Assembly: GCF_003073175.1 (NCBI RefSeq)
Contig: NZ_QBBX01000002.1
Location: 190,776-254,775, forward strand
Length of the DNA: 64,000 bases
Source: Peribacillus acanthi
Lineage (GTDB): Bacteria; Bacillota; Bacilli; Bacillales; DSM-1321
Direction of reading: 5' to 3'
A program made the translations under genes and the position numbers. The notes under the pieces are model-generated. The model was given only the letters and a program-made list of their open reading frames with translations, did no database searches and was not told the origin of the DNA. Of the stretch, positions 26,189 through 34,943 are shown one piece after another. Position 1 is the first letter of the stretch. Each line of letters begins with the position of its first letter.

Positions 26189-28132
26189 ATGTCTCAAAAG
26201 AGTGTTTGGTTTCCTAATGAGCAAGAATTGAAGAATACTAGATTATATAGTTGGATGCAAGAACTTGGATTTGACGATTATGAATCCTTTCATACTAAAA
26301 CAGTCGATCAGGTAGGCTGGTTTTGGGACCAAGCCGTACAAAAGCTTGGGATTGAATGGGAAACAGCCTATACATCTCCTCTTGAGCTAACTGGAGGATG
26401 GAAGTATCCAAAATGGTTTGTGGACGGAAAAATGAATATCGTACATAATGCGGTAGAAAAATGGGCAACAAATGCTTCCACTCAAAATCAATCCGCTCTT
26501 ATTTGGGAAAGTGACGAGGGGGATGTTATTTCTTATTCCTTTAAAAATTTGAATGAAAGAATCACTGCTTTTTCCACTGGTTTAGAGAAAATGGGGTTAA
26601 AGCGTGGTGATGTAGTATCCATCTATATGCCAATGATTCCTGAGACAGTCATTAGTATGCTTGCGATCGCTAAACTTGGCGCTATTTTCTCTCCAGCTTT
26701 TTCAGGATATGCTGCGGATGCTGTAGCTACTAGGGTTAATGCTGCACAAGCAAGATACTTAATTACGGCAGATGGTTATAGTCGTCGTGGAAAAATAGTT
26801 TCTATGAAAGAGGAAGCTGATAAGGCAGTATCTAAATGTAGCTCGATTGAAAAAGTAATCGTAGTAAAAAGAACAGGTCAAGACATTCCTTGGGATGATG
26901 ATCGTGATATTCAATGGGATACTTTAATTTGTAATGAAAACCCTTCCAAAACCGTTTCGACAAATGGAACAGACCCATTTATGTTAATTTATACATCTGG
27001 AACAACAGGAAAGCCAAAAGGCGCTGTTCACACACATGCTGGATTCCCGATTAAGTCAGCATTTGATGCTGGAATATGTATGGATGTAAAACAAGGCGAT
27101 ACCCTTTTCTGGTATACAGATATGGGGTGGATGATGGGACCATTTCTTGTATTTGGAGGATTGGTTAACGGAGCATCCATCCTGCTATTTGAAGGAACAC
27201 CCGATTATCCAAATGTCGACAGAATTTGGGAAGTAACAAGTAAACATAAAGTTACGCATCTTGGGATCTCTCCTACTTTGATTCGTTCAACGATGAAGCA
27301 TGGTACAGATTGGATTAATAATCACGATTTGTCCTCTCTTCGACTCATTGGCTCAACCGGTGAACCTTGGAATCCAGAGCCATGGATGTGGTTATTTGAA
27401 AATATCGGTAAAAAGCGAATTCCAATTTTCAACTATTCTGGAGGAACTGAAATTTCAGGAGGAATACTTGGAAATGTGTTAGTTAAGCCAATTTCTCCAA
27501 TCACCTTTAATGCCGCCTTACCAGGAATGGACATTGCGGTGTATGATCAAGAAGGTAATTCAGTAATCGACGAGGTAGGCGAACTAGTAATCCTTAAGCC
27601 TTGGGTTGGCATGACCAATGGATTCTGGAAGGAAAATGAGCGCTATGAAACAGCCTATTGGGACCGTTGGCCAGAAACATGGGTACATGGAGATTGGGTA
27701 ATCAAAGATCAAGATGGATATTGGACGATTACGGGACGGTCGGATGACATTTTAAATGTGGCAGGAAAGCGCTTGGGACCTGCAGAAATGGAGTCTATCT
27801 TAATCCAGCATCCACTAGTTGTAGAATCTGCAGCGATCGGCGTGCCAGATGAAATCAAAGGCGAAGCAGCTGTTTGCTTTGCTGTCCTAAAGGATAAAAA
27901 TACAGACCTATCACTTGTTCAAAAAGAATTGATGGATCTTGTATCCGCCAACTTAGGTAAGGCTCTTAAACCTAAAGCGATATTATTTGTGAATGAGCTT
28001 CCTAAAACGCGTAATGGAAAAGTTATGCGAAGAGTCATTAGAGCAGCTTATCTTGATGAATCGGTTGGTGATGTTTCTTCATTAGAAAATTCTCAAATTC
28101 TTGAGGACATTAGAGCTTTAAAGACTATATAA
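26189..28132 (+). CDS. AMP-forming acyl-CoA synthetase, acetyl-CoA-synthetase-like
   Basis: A 647-residue ANL-superfamily ligase. The ATP-binding motif YTSGTTGKPKGAVHTH is near residue 270, DMGWMMGPF and FNYSGGTEISGG in the middle, and the hinge plus catalytic lysine region GRSDDILNVAGKR and LPKTRNGKVMRR at the end. Length and motifs are closest to acetyl-CoA or short-chain acyl-CoA synthetases, but the N-terminus differs from AcsA. It activates a carboxylic acid with ATP and CoA. GGAGGAGTACT precedes the start. A DJ-1/PfpI gene follows 26 bases later. Confidence 0.85.
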   Translation: MSQKSVWFPNEQELKNTRLYSWMQELGFDDYESFHTKTVDQVGWFWDQAVQKLGIEWETAYTSPLELTGGWKYPKWFVDGKMNIVHNAVEKWATNASTQNQSALIWESDEGDVISYSFKNLNERITAFSTGLEKMGLKRGDVVSIYMPMIPETVISMLAIAKLGAIFSPAFSGYAADAVATRVNAAQARYLITADGYSRRGKIVSMKEEADKAVSKCSSIEKVIVVKRTGQDIPWDDDRDIQWDTLICNENPSKTVSTNGTDPFMLIYTSGTTGKPKGAVHTHAGFPIKSAFDAGICMDVKQGDTLFWYTDMGWMMGPFLVFGGLVNGASILLFEGTPDYPNVDRIWEVTSKHKVTHLGISPTLIRSTMKHGTDWINNHDLSSLRLIGSTGEPWNPEPWMWLFENIGKKRIPIFNYSGGTEISGGILGNVLVKPISPITFNAALPGMDIAVYDQEGNSVIDEVGELVILKPWVGMTNGFWKENERYETAYWDRWPETWVHGDWVIKDQDGYWTITGRSDDILNVAGKRLGPAEMESILIQHPLVVESAAIGVPDEIKGEAAVCFAVLKDKNTDLSLVQKELMDLVSANLGKALKPKAILFVNELPKTRNGKVMRRVIRAAYLDESVGDVSSLENSQILEDIRALKTI

Positions 28133-28158
28133 ATATCAAGGTCCTTGGAGGATAATTT

Positions 28159-28707
28159 GTGTTAAAGAAGACGGTCGTTTTACTGTATCCAAATTTCAGT
28201 GAATATGAACTAACTGTTGCACTATCTATACTTATGCAAGGACAGAAGCCTACTATAATTGTAGGAGTTGATAAGGTGCCGATCAAAGGGGAATCCGGGT
28301 TAACGGTCCTGCCAGATACGGCGGTAAAAGACGTTAATCTTTCAGAGATTGATAGTCTATTACTGACCGGCTGCATGGACATATTTCCTATCGCGGAAGA
28401 TAGCAGATATATTACATTTATCGAAAAGGTTGCAGATTCTGCAGAAGTCATTGCAAGTATTTCTAGCTCCCCACTGCTATTAGCAAAAGCAGGAGTTCTA
28501 AAAGGGAAAAAATATACAGTAGGACTTCCACCTGAAGCAATAAATAATATAGGAGTATTTGAACCCGCCAATTATTCACAAGATCTTGTAGTCCAAGACG
28601 GCCATATCATTACGGCACGCGGAAGAGGATTTATTACGTTCGGAAAATTATTAGGACGAGCTTTGAATCTAAAATTTGATGATCATTGGTATTTGGAGAA
28701 TATCTAA
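28159..28707 (+). CDS. DJ-1/PfpI family protein lacking the nucleophilic cysteine
   Basis: A 182-residue DJ-1/PfpI-fold protein starting at GTG after GGAGG (7-base spacing). The nucleophile elbow, usually an Ala-Ile-Cys type turn, reads ASISSSPLLLAKAGVLKGK here. The conserved cysteine is therefore serine, and protease or glyoxalase chemistry by the usual mechanism is doubtful. The C-terminal part (DGHIITARGRG) is typical of the family. It probably shares a transcript with the acyl-CoA synthetase. Confidence 0.8.
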   Translation: MLKKTVVLLYPNFSEYELTVALSILMQGQKPTIIVGVDKVPIKGESGLTVLPDTAVKDVNLSEIDSLLLTGCMDIFPIAEDSRYITFIEKVADSAEVIASISSSPLLLAKAGVLKGKKYTVGLPPEAINNIGVFEPANYSQDLVVQDGHIITARGRGFITFGKLLGRALNLKFDDHWYLENI

Positions 28708-28728
28708 ATCTTTTAAAAACATGCAAAA

Positions 28729-28753
28729 GGAAGATCCGCAAATGGGATCTTCC
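28729..28753. terminator. Convergent terminator
   Basis: GGAAGATCC pairs with GGATCTTCC around GCAAATG. It lies between the convergent DJ-1-like and Dph6-like genes. Confidence 0.8.
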
Positions 28754-28758
28754 TCTAT

Positions 28759-29424
28759 TTATTTTATAACTTCTATTTCTAAACGGTGTGTGGTTTCTAG
28801 TTTTGTGGTCTCTATATCATGTACTTGGATTGGTGTTTTGAATAGTGGTCCATCATACACATAGGTATGGTATTCTCCACCCTCTCCCATAGGACAGATT
28901 AGTAGCTTTTGAATATCATGATAAAAATCTTCATTAACATCTCTCCCTAACCACGAAAGATCCATTTTTTCATCTGATACTCGGATGACTTTTGCTTTGT
29001 AGCCAGATTTCACAAAACGATCCAATGCAGAAAGTGACATACTTTGTTCCATCCATAAAGGATAAATAGCTTCAATTTCAGCTTGTTTAGCGACCTTTTC
29101 GCCCCATTCCCGATGCTCTGACAGATACAAATCACCGAATGCAATGGCTTCGAAACCGTATTTCTCTTTTGCTACTTTTACTTCATTAATAAAATCGTCC
29201 GTATATGTAGAAAACGTACACTGAATCCAGTGAATTGGTATACCTAAGGCTTCACTTTGCGCTTCGATTGCTTCTTTTTTCTCTCCATGACCAAAAGTCC
29301 GGTTGATATCAGTAGGTAGTGTAGTAAAGAAACATACGATATCATATCCAGCTTCCTTCAAGGTATGAAGCGACATACAAGCATCTTTTCCCCCACTCCA
29401 AGACAATGCGATTTTCTTCCCCAT
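28759..29424 (-). CDS. Adenine-nucleotide alpha hydrolase, diphthine-ammonia ligase (Dph6)-like
   Basis: A 221-residue ATP-PPase of the Dph6/N-type family. The P-loop-like SGGKDACMSLHTL is at residues 10-22, and AFGDLYLSEHREWGE and CPMGEGGEYHTYVYDGP follow as in Dph6. Bacteria lack diphthamide, so bacterial members have some other, unknown role. A GNAT gene lies 13 bases upstream on the same strand and may be co-transcribed. Confidence 0.8.
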   Translation of the reverse strand: MGKKIALSWSGGKDACMSLHTLKEAGYDIVCFFTTLPTDINRTFGHGEKKEAIEAQSEALGIPIHWIQCTFSTYTDDFINEVKVAKEKYGFEAIAFGDLYLSEHREWGEKVAKQAEIEAIYPLWMEQSMSLSALDRFVKSGYKAKVIRVSDEKMDLSWLGRDVNEDFYHDIQKLLICPMGEGGEYHTYVYDGPLFKTPIQVHDIETTKLETTHRLEIEVIK

Positions 29425-29437
29425 ACTGTACCTCTTT

Positions 29438-29938
29438 CTATTTCAGGAATAAGACCATGTGCTGCTCATCTAAGTATCGGCCATCCAGTTTTAGAGCTCT
29501 TTTCTCTTCACCAAAAACTTCAAATCCAATTGATTGATATAATCGTTTAGCTGATTTATTAGTAGAGACCACAGTTAAATTGATTTGTTCAACATCAGTC
29601 CATTCTTTGGCCTTATTAATTGCCTCAGAAATCAGTTTGTTGCCTAGACCTGTTCCCCTATATTCTGGTAAAACATACATAGCAAATATATTGGCTCGAT
29701 GCTTTAGTTTCAATTTTGTTTCTTTTACAAGCGTCACGACACCTACTAATATATCACATTCAAATGCACCAAATGTTAATGAGTAGTCAGATTGCAGTCT
29801 ACTTCTAAAGAAATCAAGCGGGCGCTCCTTTTCTTCCTCATAGCTGGAGCCAAAAGCTTCAGGAGCATTTTGTAAAGATTCTAACCTTATCACACGGTAT
29901 TGTTCCGCATCGTACTCCGTTAATTGTCTTATAGCCAT
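29438..29938 (-). CDS. GNAT-family N-acetyltransferase
   Basis: A 166-residue GNAT enzyme with the acetyl-CoA motif YVLPEYRGTGLGNKLISEAI and the end signature RLYQSIGFEVFG. The substrate is unknown. It lies just upstream of the Dph6-like gene on the same strand. Confidence 0.85.
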   Translation of the reverse strand: MAIRQLTEYDAEQYRVIRLESLQNAPEAFGSSYEEEKERPLDFFRSRLQSDYSLTFGAFECDILVGVVTLVKETKLKLKHRANIFAMYVLPEYRGTGLGNKLISEAINKAKEWTDVEQINLTVVSTNKSAKRLYQSIGFEVFGEEKRALKLDGRYLDEQHMVLFLK

Positions 29939-30018
29939 AATTACTAATGAACTCCCTTATGATTTTTTCCTTACTTCACCCTATCAATGAATTCAATACC
30001 CCTAAGGAAAAGGGAAAA

Positions 30019-30041
30019 CAGCCGATTGTTGAAATCGGCTG
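30019..30041 (-). terminator. Terminator of the leucine-degradation operon
   Basis: CAGCCGATT pairs with AATCGGCTG, with an A-rich left flank that becomes U-rich on the minus strand, just past the stop of yngE. Confidence 0.8.
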
Positions 30042-30054
30042 CTTGTTTATTCTA

Positions 30055-31584
30055 TTAAACTGGGTTTACCGCATGTTTACGGTGCGTGAAAATTTGTTGT
30101 TTACTGCTGTATGCCTCTAATCTCTGTAGTAATTCTTTTCGAAGATCGTTCGGTTGCACAATGCCATCCACAATCATTTCAGACGCTAGTCGGTAAATAT
30201 CAATATCTTGCTTATACTCTTCACGTTTCAGTTGAATGAAATCATTTCTCTCTTCTACTGGAAGCTCTTTAATTTTATTTGCGTATACCGCATTGACTGC
30301 AGCCTCGGGACCCATAACTGCAATGGAAGCTGTAGGTAGTGCTAAACAGCAATCTGGTTCGAATGCAGGGCCCGCCATCGCATAAAGTCCAGCTCCATAA
30401 GCTTTTCTAACCACGACCGAAATTTTTGGAACTGTTGCCTCACTCATGGCAGAAATCATTTTTGCACCGTGACGAATGATTCCTGCTTGCTCTACCTTCG
30501 TACCAATCATAAATCCTGGAATGTCAGCTAGGAACAATAAAGGAATATTGAAGGCATCACAAAGTGAAATGAATTTTGCTGCTTTATCTGCTGAATCATG
30601 GAATAGGACTCCACCCTTGACTCGTGGTTGGTTAGCGATAATACCGATTGGCTTTCCTTCCATTCTTGCAAGACCTGTGATCAATTCAGGAGCGAATAGT
30701 TTCTTAATTTCACAAAAACTATCTTCATCTATAATTCTTTCAATTAAATCCTGCATATTGAAAGGAGCATTCTGATTTTGTGGAATGATTTCTTCTAAAG
30801 ATTTCTCAAATGATTTGATGTCTCTGGATGGAGCTACTGGCGCTCTTTCCCCATAATTCGCTGGAAAGTAGGCAAGGTATTTACGCGCAAAAGAAATAGC
30901 TTCTTCCTCAGACTTCACAAGCACGTCCCCACAACCAGAAACGGAACAGTGCATTTTTGCTCCACCCATTTCTTCTTCCGTTACCTTTTCTCCAATAACC
31001 ATTTCAGCCATACGTGGGGAACCAAGATACATGGAAGCATTTCCATCCACCATCACAACGATGTCACAAAATGCAGGAATATAAGCTCCACCAGCTGCAG
31101 ATGGACCGAACAATAGACAAACTTGAGGGACACGTCCAGAAAGCTTCACTTGATTATAAAAGATTCTCCCTGCACCACGACGTCCTGGGAACATTTCGAT
31201 TTGGTCGGTGATTCGAGCTCCAGCTGAGTCTACTAAATAAAGCATCGGTACATTTAATTTTTCCGCTGTTTCTTGGATACGGATGATTTTTTCTACCGTT
31301 CTGGATCCCCAAGATCCGGCTTTAACAGTTGAGTCATTCGCCATCACACATACAGTCTGCCCGTTTATTTTCCCAATTCCAGTGACTACTCCATCTGCTG
31401 GAAGGCCATCGCTCATGCAATTGGCAAAAAACGCATCCTCTACTTGAACACCCTCATCAAATAATAATTCCAAGCGTTCACGAACAAATAATTTTCCTTT
31501 TTCAGCATTTTTATCGTGGTATTTACTTGCCCCACCTTGTTTGATTTTTTCAACTCTTTGAAGAAGCTGTTCTTGTATGGTCAT
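30055..31584 (-). CDS. yngE: Acyl-CoA carboxylase carboxyltransferase subunit (methylcrotonyl-CoA carboxylase beta)
   Basis: A 509-residue carboxyltransferase with the two crotonase-like halves of biotin-dependent acyl-CoA carboxylases (SAGARITDQIEMFPGRRGAG; GPSAAGGAYIPAFCDIVVMV; later VVVRKAYGAGLYAMAGPAFE). Together with the biotin carboxylase and biotin-carrier genes of this operon it would carboxylate 3-methylcrotonyl-CoA to 3-methylglutaconyl-CoA. The pathway context (isovaleryl-CoA dehydrogenase, hydratase, HMG-CoA lyase) favours methylcrotonyl-CoA over propionyl-CoA. It is the last gene of the operon. Confidence 0.9.
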   Translation of the reverse strand: MTIQEQLLQRVEKIKQGGASKYHDKNAEKGKLFVRERLELLFDEGVQVEDAFFANCMSDGLPADGVVTGIGKINGQTVCVMANDSTVKAGSWGSRTVEKIIRIQETAEKLNVPMLYLVDSAGARITDQIEMFPGRRGAGRIFYNQVKLSGRVPQVCLLFGPSAAGGAYIPAFCDIVVMVDGNASMYLGSPRMAEMVIGEKVTEEEMGGAKMHCSVSGCGDVLVKSEEEAISFARKYLAYFPANYGERAPVAPSRDIKSFEKSLEEIIPQNQNAPFNMQDLIERIIDEDSFCEIKKLFAPELITGLARMEGKPIGIIANQPRVKGGVLFHDSADKAAKFISLCDAFNIPLLFLADIPGFMIGTKVEQAGIIRHGAKMISAMSEATVPKISVVVRKAYGAGLYAMAGPAFEPDCCLALPTASIAVMGPEAAVNAVYANKIKELPVEERNDFIQLKREEYKQDIDIYRLASEMIVDGIVQPNDLRKELLQRLEAYSSKQQIFTHRKHAVNPV

Positions 31585-31603
31585 AGCTTGAATCTCCTTC
31601 CCA

Positions 31604-32386
31604 TTATTCGCCTTTATAAACAGGCTGTCGTTTTTCTTTAAATGCTTGAAGTCCTTCTAGTCGATCTTTAGTTGGGATAGTCACTCCATAGCATAATTCT
31701 TCAATTTTCATACCAGTACTTATATCTGTTTGCATCCCTTGATTGATTGCTTTTTTAGCTTGCTGTAAAGCAATCGGAGCATTCTTGGCAATTTCTTTAG
31801 CTAAATTCATAGTTTCAGAAGAAAGATTCCTATCTGGAACAGCAACGTTTACTAGTCCTATGTCTTGGGCTTCAATTGCAGAAATTCTACGAGCCGTATA
31901 TATGAGCTCCTTCGCCTTTGGAATTCCAATAAGACGTGGTAATCTTTGAGTCCCACCAGCACCTGGAATGATACCAAGAGACGTCTCCGTCAGTCCCATT
32001 TTTGCTCCTTGTGCTGCAATGCGGATATCACACGCAAGGGCAAGTTCCAATCCACCACCAAATGCCGCGCCATTAATAGAAGCGATTACCGGATGAGGTA
32101 ACTTTTCGATAGAAGTGATACATTCCCCAATAAGAGCCACTGTCTGTTTGACTTCCGTGACATTCATGGTCGCCCTCTCTCTTAAATCAGCTCCTGCACA
32201 AAAGGCTTTCTCACCTGCACCTGTTATGACGATGCAGCGAATGGCTGTTTCAAAGGAAAGCCCATGCAGCAGCTCTTTAAGCTCCGATAATAATTGGCGC
32301 GATAGTGCGTTTGCTGCTTCTGGACGATTTAAAGTTATCGTTACGATTCCATGTTCATCAGTTACATGATTAATACAACTTGTCAT
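31604..32386 (-). CDS. yngF: Enoyl-CoA hydratase (probable methylglutaconyl-CoA hydratase)
   Basis: A 260-residue crotonase-fold enzyme. The oxyanion-hole segments AGEKAFCAGADLRER and INGAAFGGGLELALACDIRI are present, and the catalytic acids lie in TETSLGIIPGAGGTQRLPR. In this operon it would hydrate 3-methylglutaconyl-CoA to HMG-CoA. AGGAGGTTTCACAC precedes the ATG. It lies 19 bases before yngE. Confidence 0.92.
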   Translation of the reverse strand: MTSCINHVTDEHGIVTITLNRPEAANALSRQLLSELKELLHGLSFETAIRCIVITGAGEKAFCAGADLRERATMNVTEVKQTVALIGECITSIEKLPHPVIASINGAAFGGGLELALACDIRIAAQGAKMGLTETSLGIIPGAGGTQRLPRLIGIPKAKELIYTARRISAIEAQDIGLVNVAVPDRNLSSETMNLAKEIAKNAPIALQQAKKAINQGMQTDISTGMKIEELCYGVTIPTKDRLEGLQAFKEKRQPVYKGE

Positions 32387-32419
32387 GTGTGAAACCTCCT
32401 GTGTTGCTTTGACAACAAA

Positions 32420-33325
32420 TTACTTACAAGTCGAGCTATGTACATGCATCGTATGGCTATTAAGTGGTTTAAGCAATTTAGATTGGATTGTCATAGCACT
32501 CTCAATTAGTTTTGATTCATCAACCCCTGTCTCATAGCCCATTTCGTGTAGCATATGGACAAGATCGTCAGTGGCAACATTTCCTGAAGCGCCTGGTGCA
32601 TACGGACAGCCACCTAATCCACCAAGTGAAGAATCAAAGATGGTGATTCCCATCTCTATGGACTTTACAATATTCGCTAAAGCCATCCCTCTTGTATCGT
32701 GAAAATGGAGTGCAAGACGACCAGCATCATAACGTTTCAACAAAACGGACAACACTTCTTCTACCTGTCTTGGATTGGCTACACCGATGGTATCTCCAAG
32801 AGAAATCTCATGAATTCCCTGATCAAAAAGCGTGTCGCAAACTGATATGACAGATTCCAGATTCACTTTTCCTTCGTACGGACAGCCAAATACCGTAGAC
32901 ACATATCCACGAGCGGTTTTACCATTTTCTAAAATTCCATTGACTACTTCATTTATCACAGGAAATGTATCTTGAATGGATTTATTAATATTTTTTAAAT
33001 TGTGGCTCTCACTAGCTGACATAAATACAGATAGTTCATCAAGGTTAGTAGTTAACGCAGTCTCAAGTCCTTTCATATTGGGCACGAGAGCGGCATACGT
33101 TACCTGTTCTTCTTTATGAAAACCTTTTGCAACTTGAAGTGCATCCGCAAGTTGTGGTATCCATTTTGGATGGACGAAGGAGGTAACTTCAATATAGGAA
33201 AGACCAGTTTTGGACAAAGAATCAATCCATGAAATTTTATCTTCTGTTTCAATCATGACTTTTTCATTTTGAAGACCGTCACGAGGACCAACTTCTTTAA
33301 TGATGATTTTCTTAGACTTCCCCAT
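32420..33325 (-). CDS. yngG: Hydroxymethylglutaryl-CoA lyase
   Basis: A 301-residue TIM-barrel lyase that splits HMG-CoA into acetyl-CoA and acetoacetate. The start KEVGPRDGLQNEK, the barrel segment LHFHDTRGMALANI and the signature GLGGCPYAPGASGNVATDD with the active-site cysteine are all present. It supplies the last step of leucine catabolism. AAGGAGGTACAAAC precedes the start. Confidence 0.95.
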   Translation of the reverse strand: MGKSKKIIIKEVGPRDGLQNEKVMIETEDKISWIDSLSKTGLSYIEVTSFVHPKWIPQLADALQVAKGFHKEEQVTYAALVPNMKGLETALTTNLDELSVFMSASESHNLKNINKSIQDTFPVINEVVNGILENGKTARGYVSTVFGCPYEGKVNLESVISVCDTLFDQGIHEISLGDTIGVANPRQVEEVLSVLLKRYDAGRLALHFHDTRGMALANIVKSIEMGITIFDSSLGGLGGCPYAPGASGNVATDDLVHMLHEMGYETGVDESKLIESAMTIQSKLLKPLNSHTMHVHSSTCK

Positions 33326-33349
33326 GTTTGTACCTCCTTGTCGTAAAAA

Positions 33350-33562
33350 TTATTCTATAATAGCTAAAACATCGCCTTCGTTAACAAAATCGCCTTCATT
33401 TACTTTTAGCTCTGCAACTGTTCCAGAACCTTCTGCAGCAATGGGAATTTCCATTTTCATAGATTCCAAGATAATTAGATCTTGACCATCTACTACACTA
33501 TCACCCACAGCCACTACGATTTTCCAAACACTACCTGCCATGCTTGCTTTAATTTCTGTCAT
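33350..33562 (-). CDS. yngHB: Biotin carboxyl carrier protein (acetyl/acyl-CoA carboxylase)
   Basis: A 70-residue biotinyl domain with the attachment site ESMKMEIP (lysine 35). It carries carboxybiotin between the biotin carboxylase and the carboxyltransferase of this operon. A longer frame reaching 33655 overlaps the upstream gene; ATG at 33562, preceded by TTAGGAGGC, gives the standard family length. Confidence 0.92.
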   Translation of the reverse strand: MTEIKASMAGSVWKIVVAVGDSVVDGQDLIILESMKMEIPIAAEGSGTVAELKVNEGDFVNEGDVLAIIE

Positions 33563-33575
33563 TTTGTTTTGCCTC

Positions 33576-34928
33576 CTAAGTTGTACTTGTTTTTGTTTTA
33601 TTATAGTATTTGCTAACAAATGCCGTAGTCGTGTCTGCTCCCTTGAATGCATCATGGGAGATGACTTCTTTTAACATTGGAATATTGGTCTTAATTCCTT
33701 CTACTACGTAATTTGATAATGCTTCTTCCATTAATTCGATAGCTTCATCTCTTGTAGCACCGTGAACAATCATTTTAGCAATCATTGGGTCGTAAAATGG
33801 GCTTACCGTTGAAGAACCATGGACTGCCAATTCATGTCGAGCTTTTTCAGGAACTGTTAGGGAAGTGATTTTTCCTGGAGATGGGTAAAAAGTTACCGGA
33901 TCTTCAGCATAAATTCTTACTTCAATAGCATGCCCATTAAGATTGATCTGCTCTTGAGTAAACTCTAGTTTTTCACCATTAGCCACCTTGATTTGTTGTT
34001 CAACTAAATCAAGACCAGTGATTTCTTCCGTTACGGGATGTTCGACTTGAAGACGAGTATTCATCTCAAGGAAATAGTAATTTTTCTGTTCATCCACTAA
34101 GAACTCAATCGTTCCAGCGTTTTCGTACCCAATTGCTTTTGATGCCTTTACTGCTGCTTCTCCCATTTTCTTTCGAGTTTCTGAATCTAGGAATGCAGAT
34201 GGTGCCTCTTCAACAACTTTTTGATTACGCCTTTGGATCGAACATTCACGTTCCCAAAGGTACAATGTATTACCATACGAATCTGCTAAAATTTGAATCT
34301 CAATATGACGAGGATTTTCAATAAGCTTTTCAATAAACATCGCTCCGTCACCAAAGAACATTTCAGCACGCTTTTTATTGCCGTCGAATGCCTTACGTAG
34401 CTCATCTTCATTGAAGACCGCTTGCATCCCAATGCCGCCTCCACCTGAAGAAGCCTTTAGCATGACAGGATAACCCATTTTTTCAGCATGTAATGCCGCT
34501 TCATCCGCATCAGCAATTGCAGTTGAAATACCTGGTACTAATGGAAGGCCAGCTGCCTCCATTGTTTTTCTTGCTTCGATTTTTTTCCCCATCATGTTTA
34601 CAACGTCAGGTGAAGGTCCGATAAAAATGATGCCTTCGTCCTTACATTTTGTAGCAAACGTAGTATTCTCACTTAAAAAACCATATCCAGGATGGACTGC
34701 ATCACAATTAGCTTCCTTGGCTACAGCGAGAATCTTATCACTCTGTAAATAACTATCTTGTGCACGAGGTCCACCTATGCAATAGGCTTCATCTGCTTCT
34801 TTTACAAAAGGAGCATCCGCATCTGCTTCAGAGTAGACTGCAACAGAAATGATACCTAATTTTTTACAAGTACGAATGACACGTGAAGCGATTTCGCCAC
34901 GATTGGCAACTAATAATTTCTGAATCAT
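33576..34928 (-). CDS. yngHA: Acyl-CoA carboxylase biotin carboxylase subunit
   Basis: A 450-residue ATP-grasp enzyme that carboxylates biotin. It has the N-terminal KLLVANRGEIASRVIRTCKK, the glycine-rich loop KASSGGGGIGMQAV, the HIEIQILAD segment and FLEMNTRLQVEHPVTEEITG. ATG at 34926-34928 is 9 bases after GGAGGA; an ATG three codons earlier overlaps that site. The biotin carrier is encoded separately 13 bases downstream. Confidence 0.93.
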   Translation of the reverse strand: MIQKLLVANRGEIASRVIRTCKKLGIISVAVYSEADADAPFVKEADEAYCIGGPRAQDSYLQSDKILAVAKEANCDAVHPGYGFLSENTTFATKCKDEGIIFIGPSPDVVNMMGKKIEARKTMEAAGLPLVPGISTAIADADEAALHAEKMGYPVMLKASSGGGGIGMQAVFNEDELRKAFDGNKKRAEMFFGDGAMFIEKLIENPRHIEIQILADSYGNTLYLWERECSIQRRNQKVVEEAPSAFLDSETRKKMGEAAVKASKAIGYENAGTIEFLVDEQKNYYFLEMNTRLQVEHPVTEEITGLDLVEQQIKVANGEKLEFTQEQINLNGHAIEVRIYAEDPVTFYPSPGKITSLTVPEKARHELAVHGSSTVSPFYDPMIAKMIVHGATRDEAIELMEEALSNYVVEGIKTNIPMLKEVISHDAFKGADTTTAFVSKYYNKTKTSTT

Positions 34929-34943
34929 GCTGTACATTCCTCC

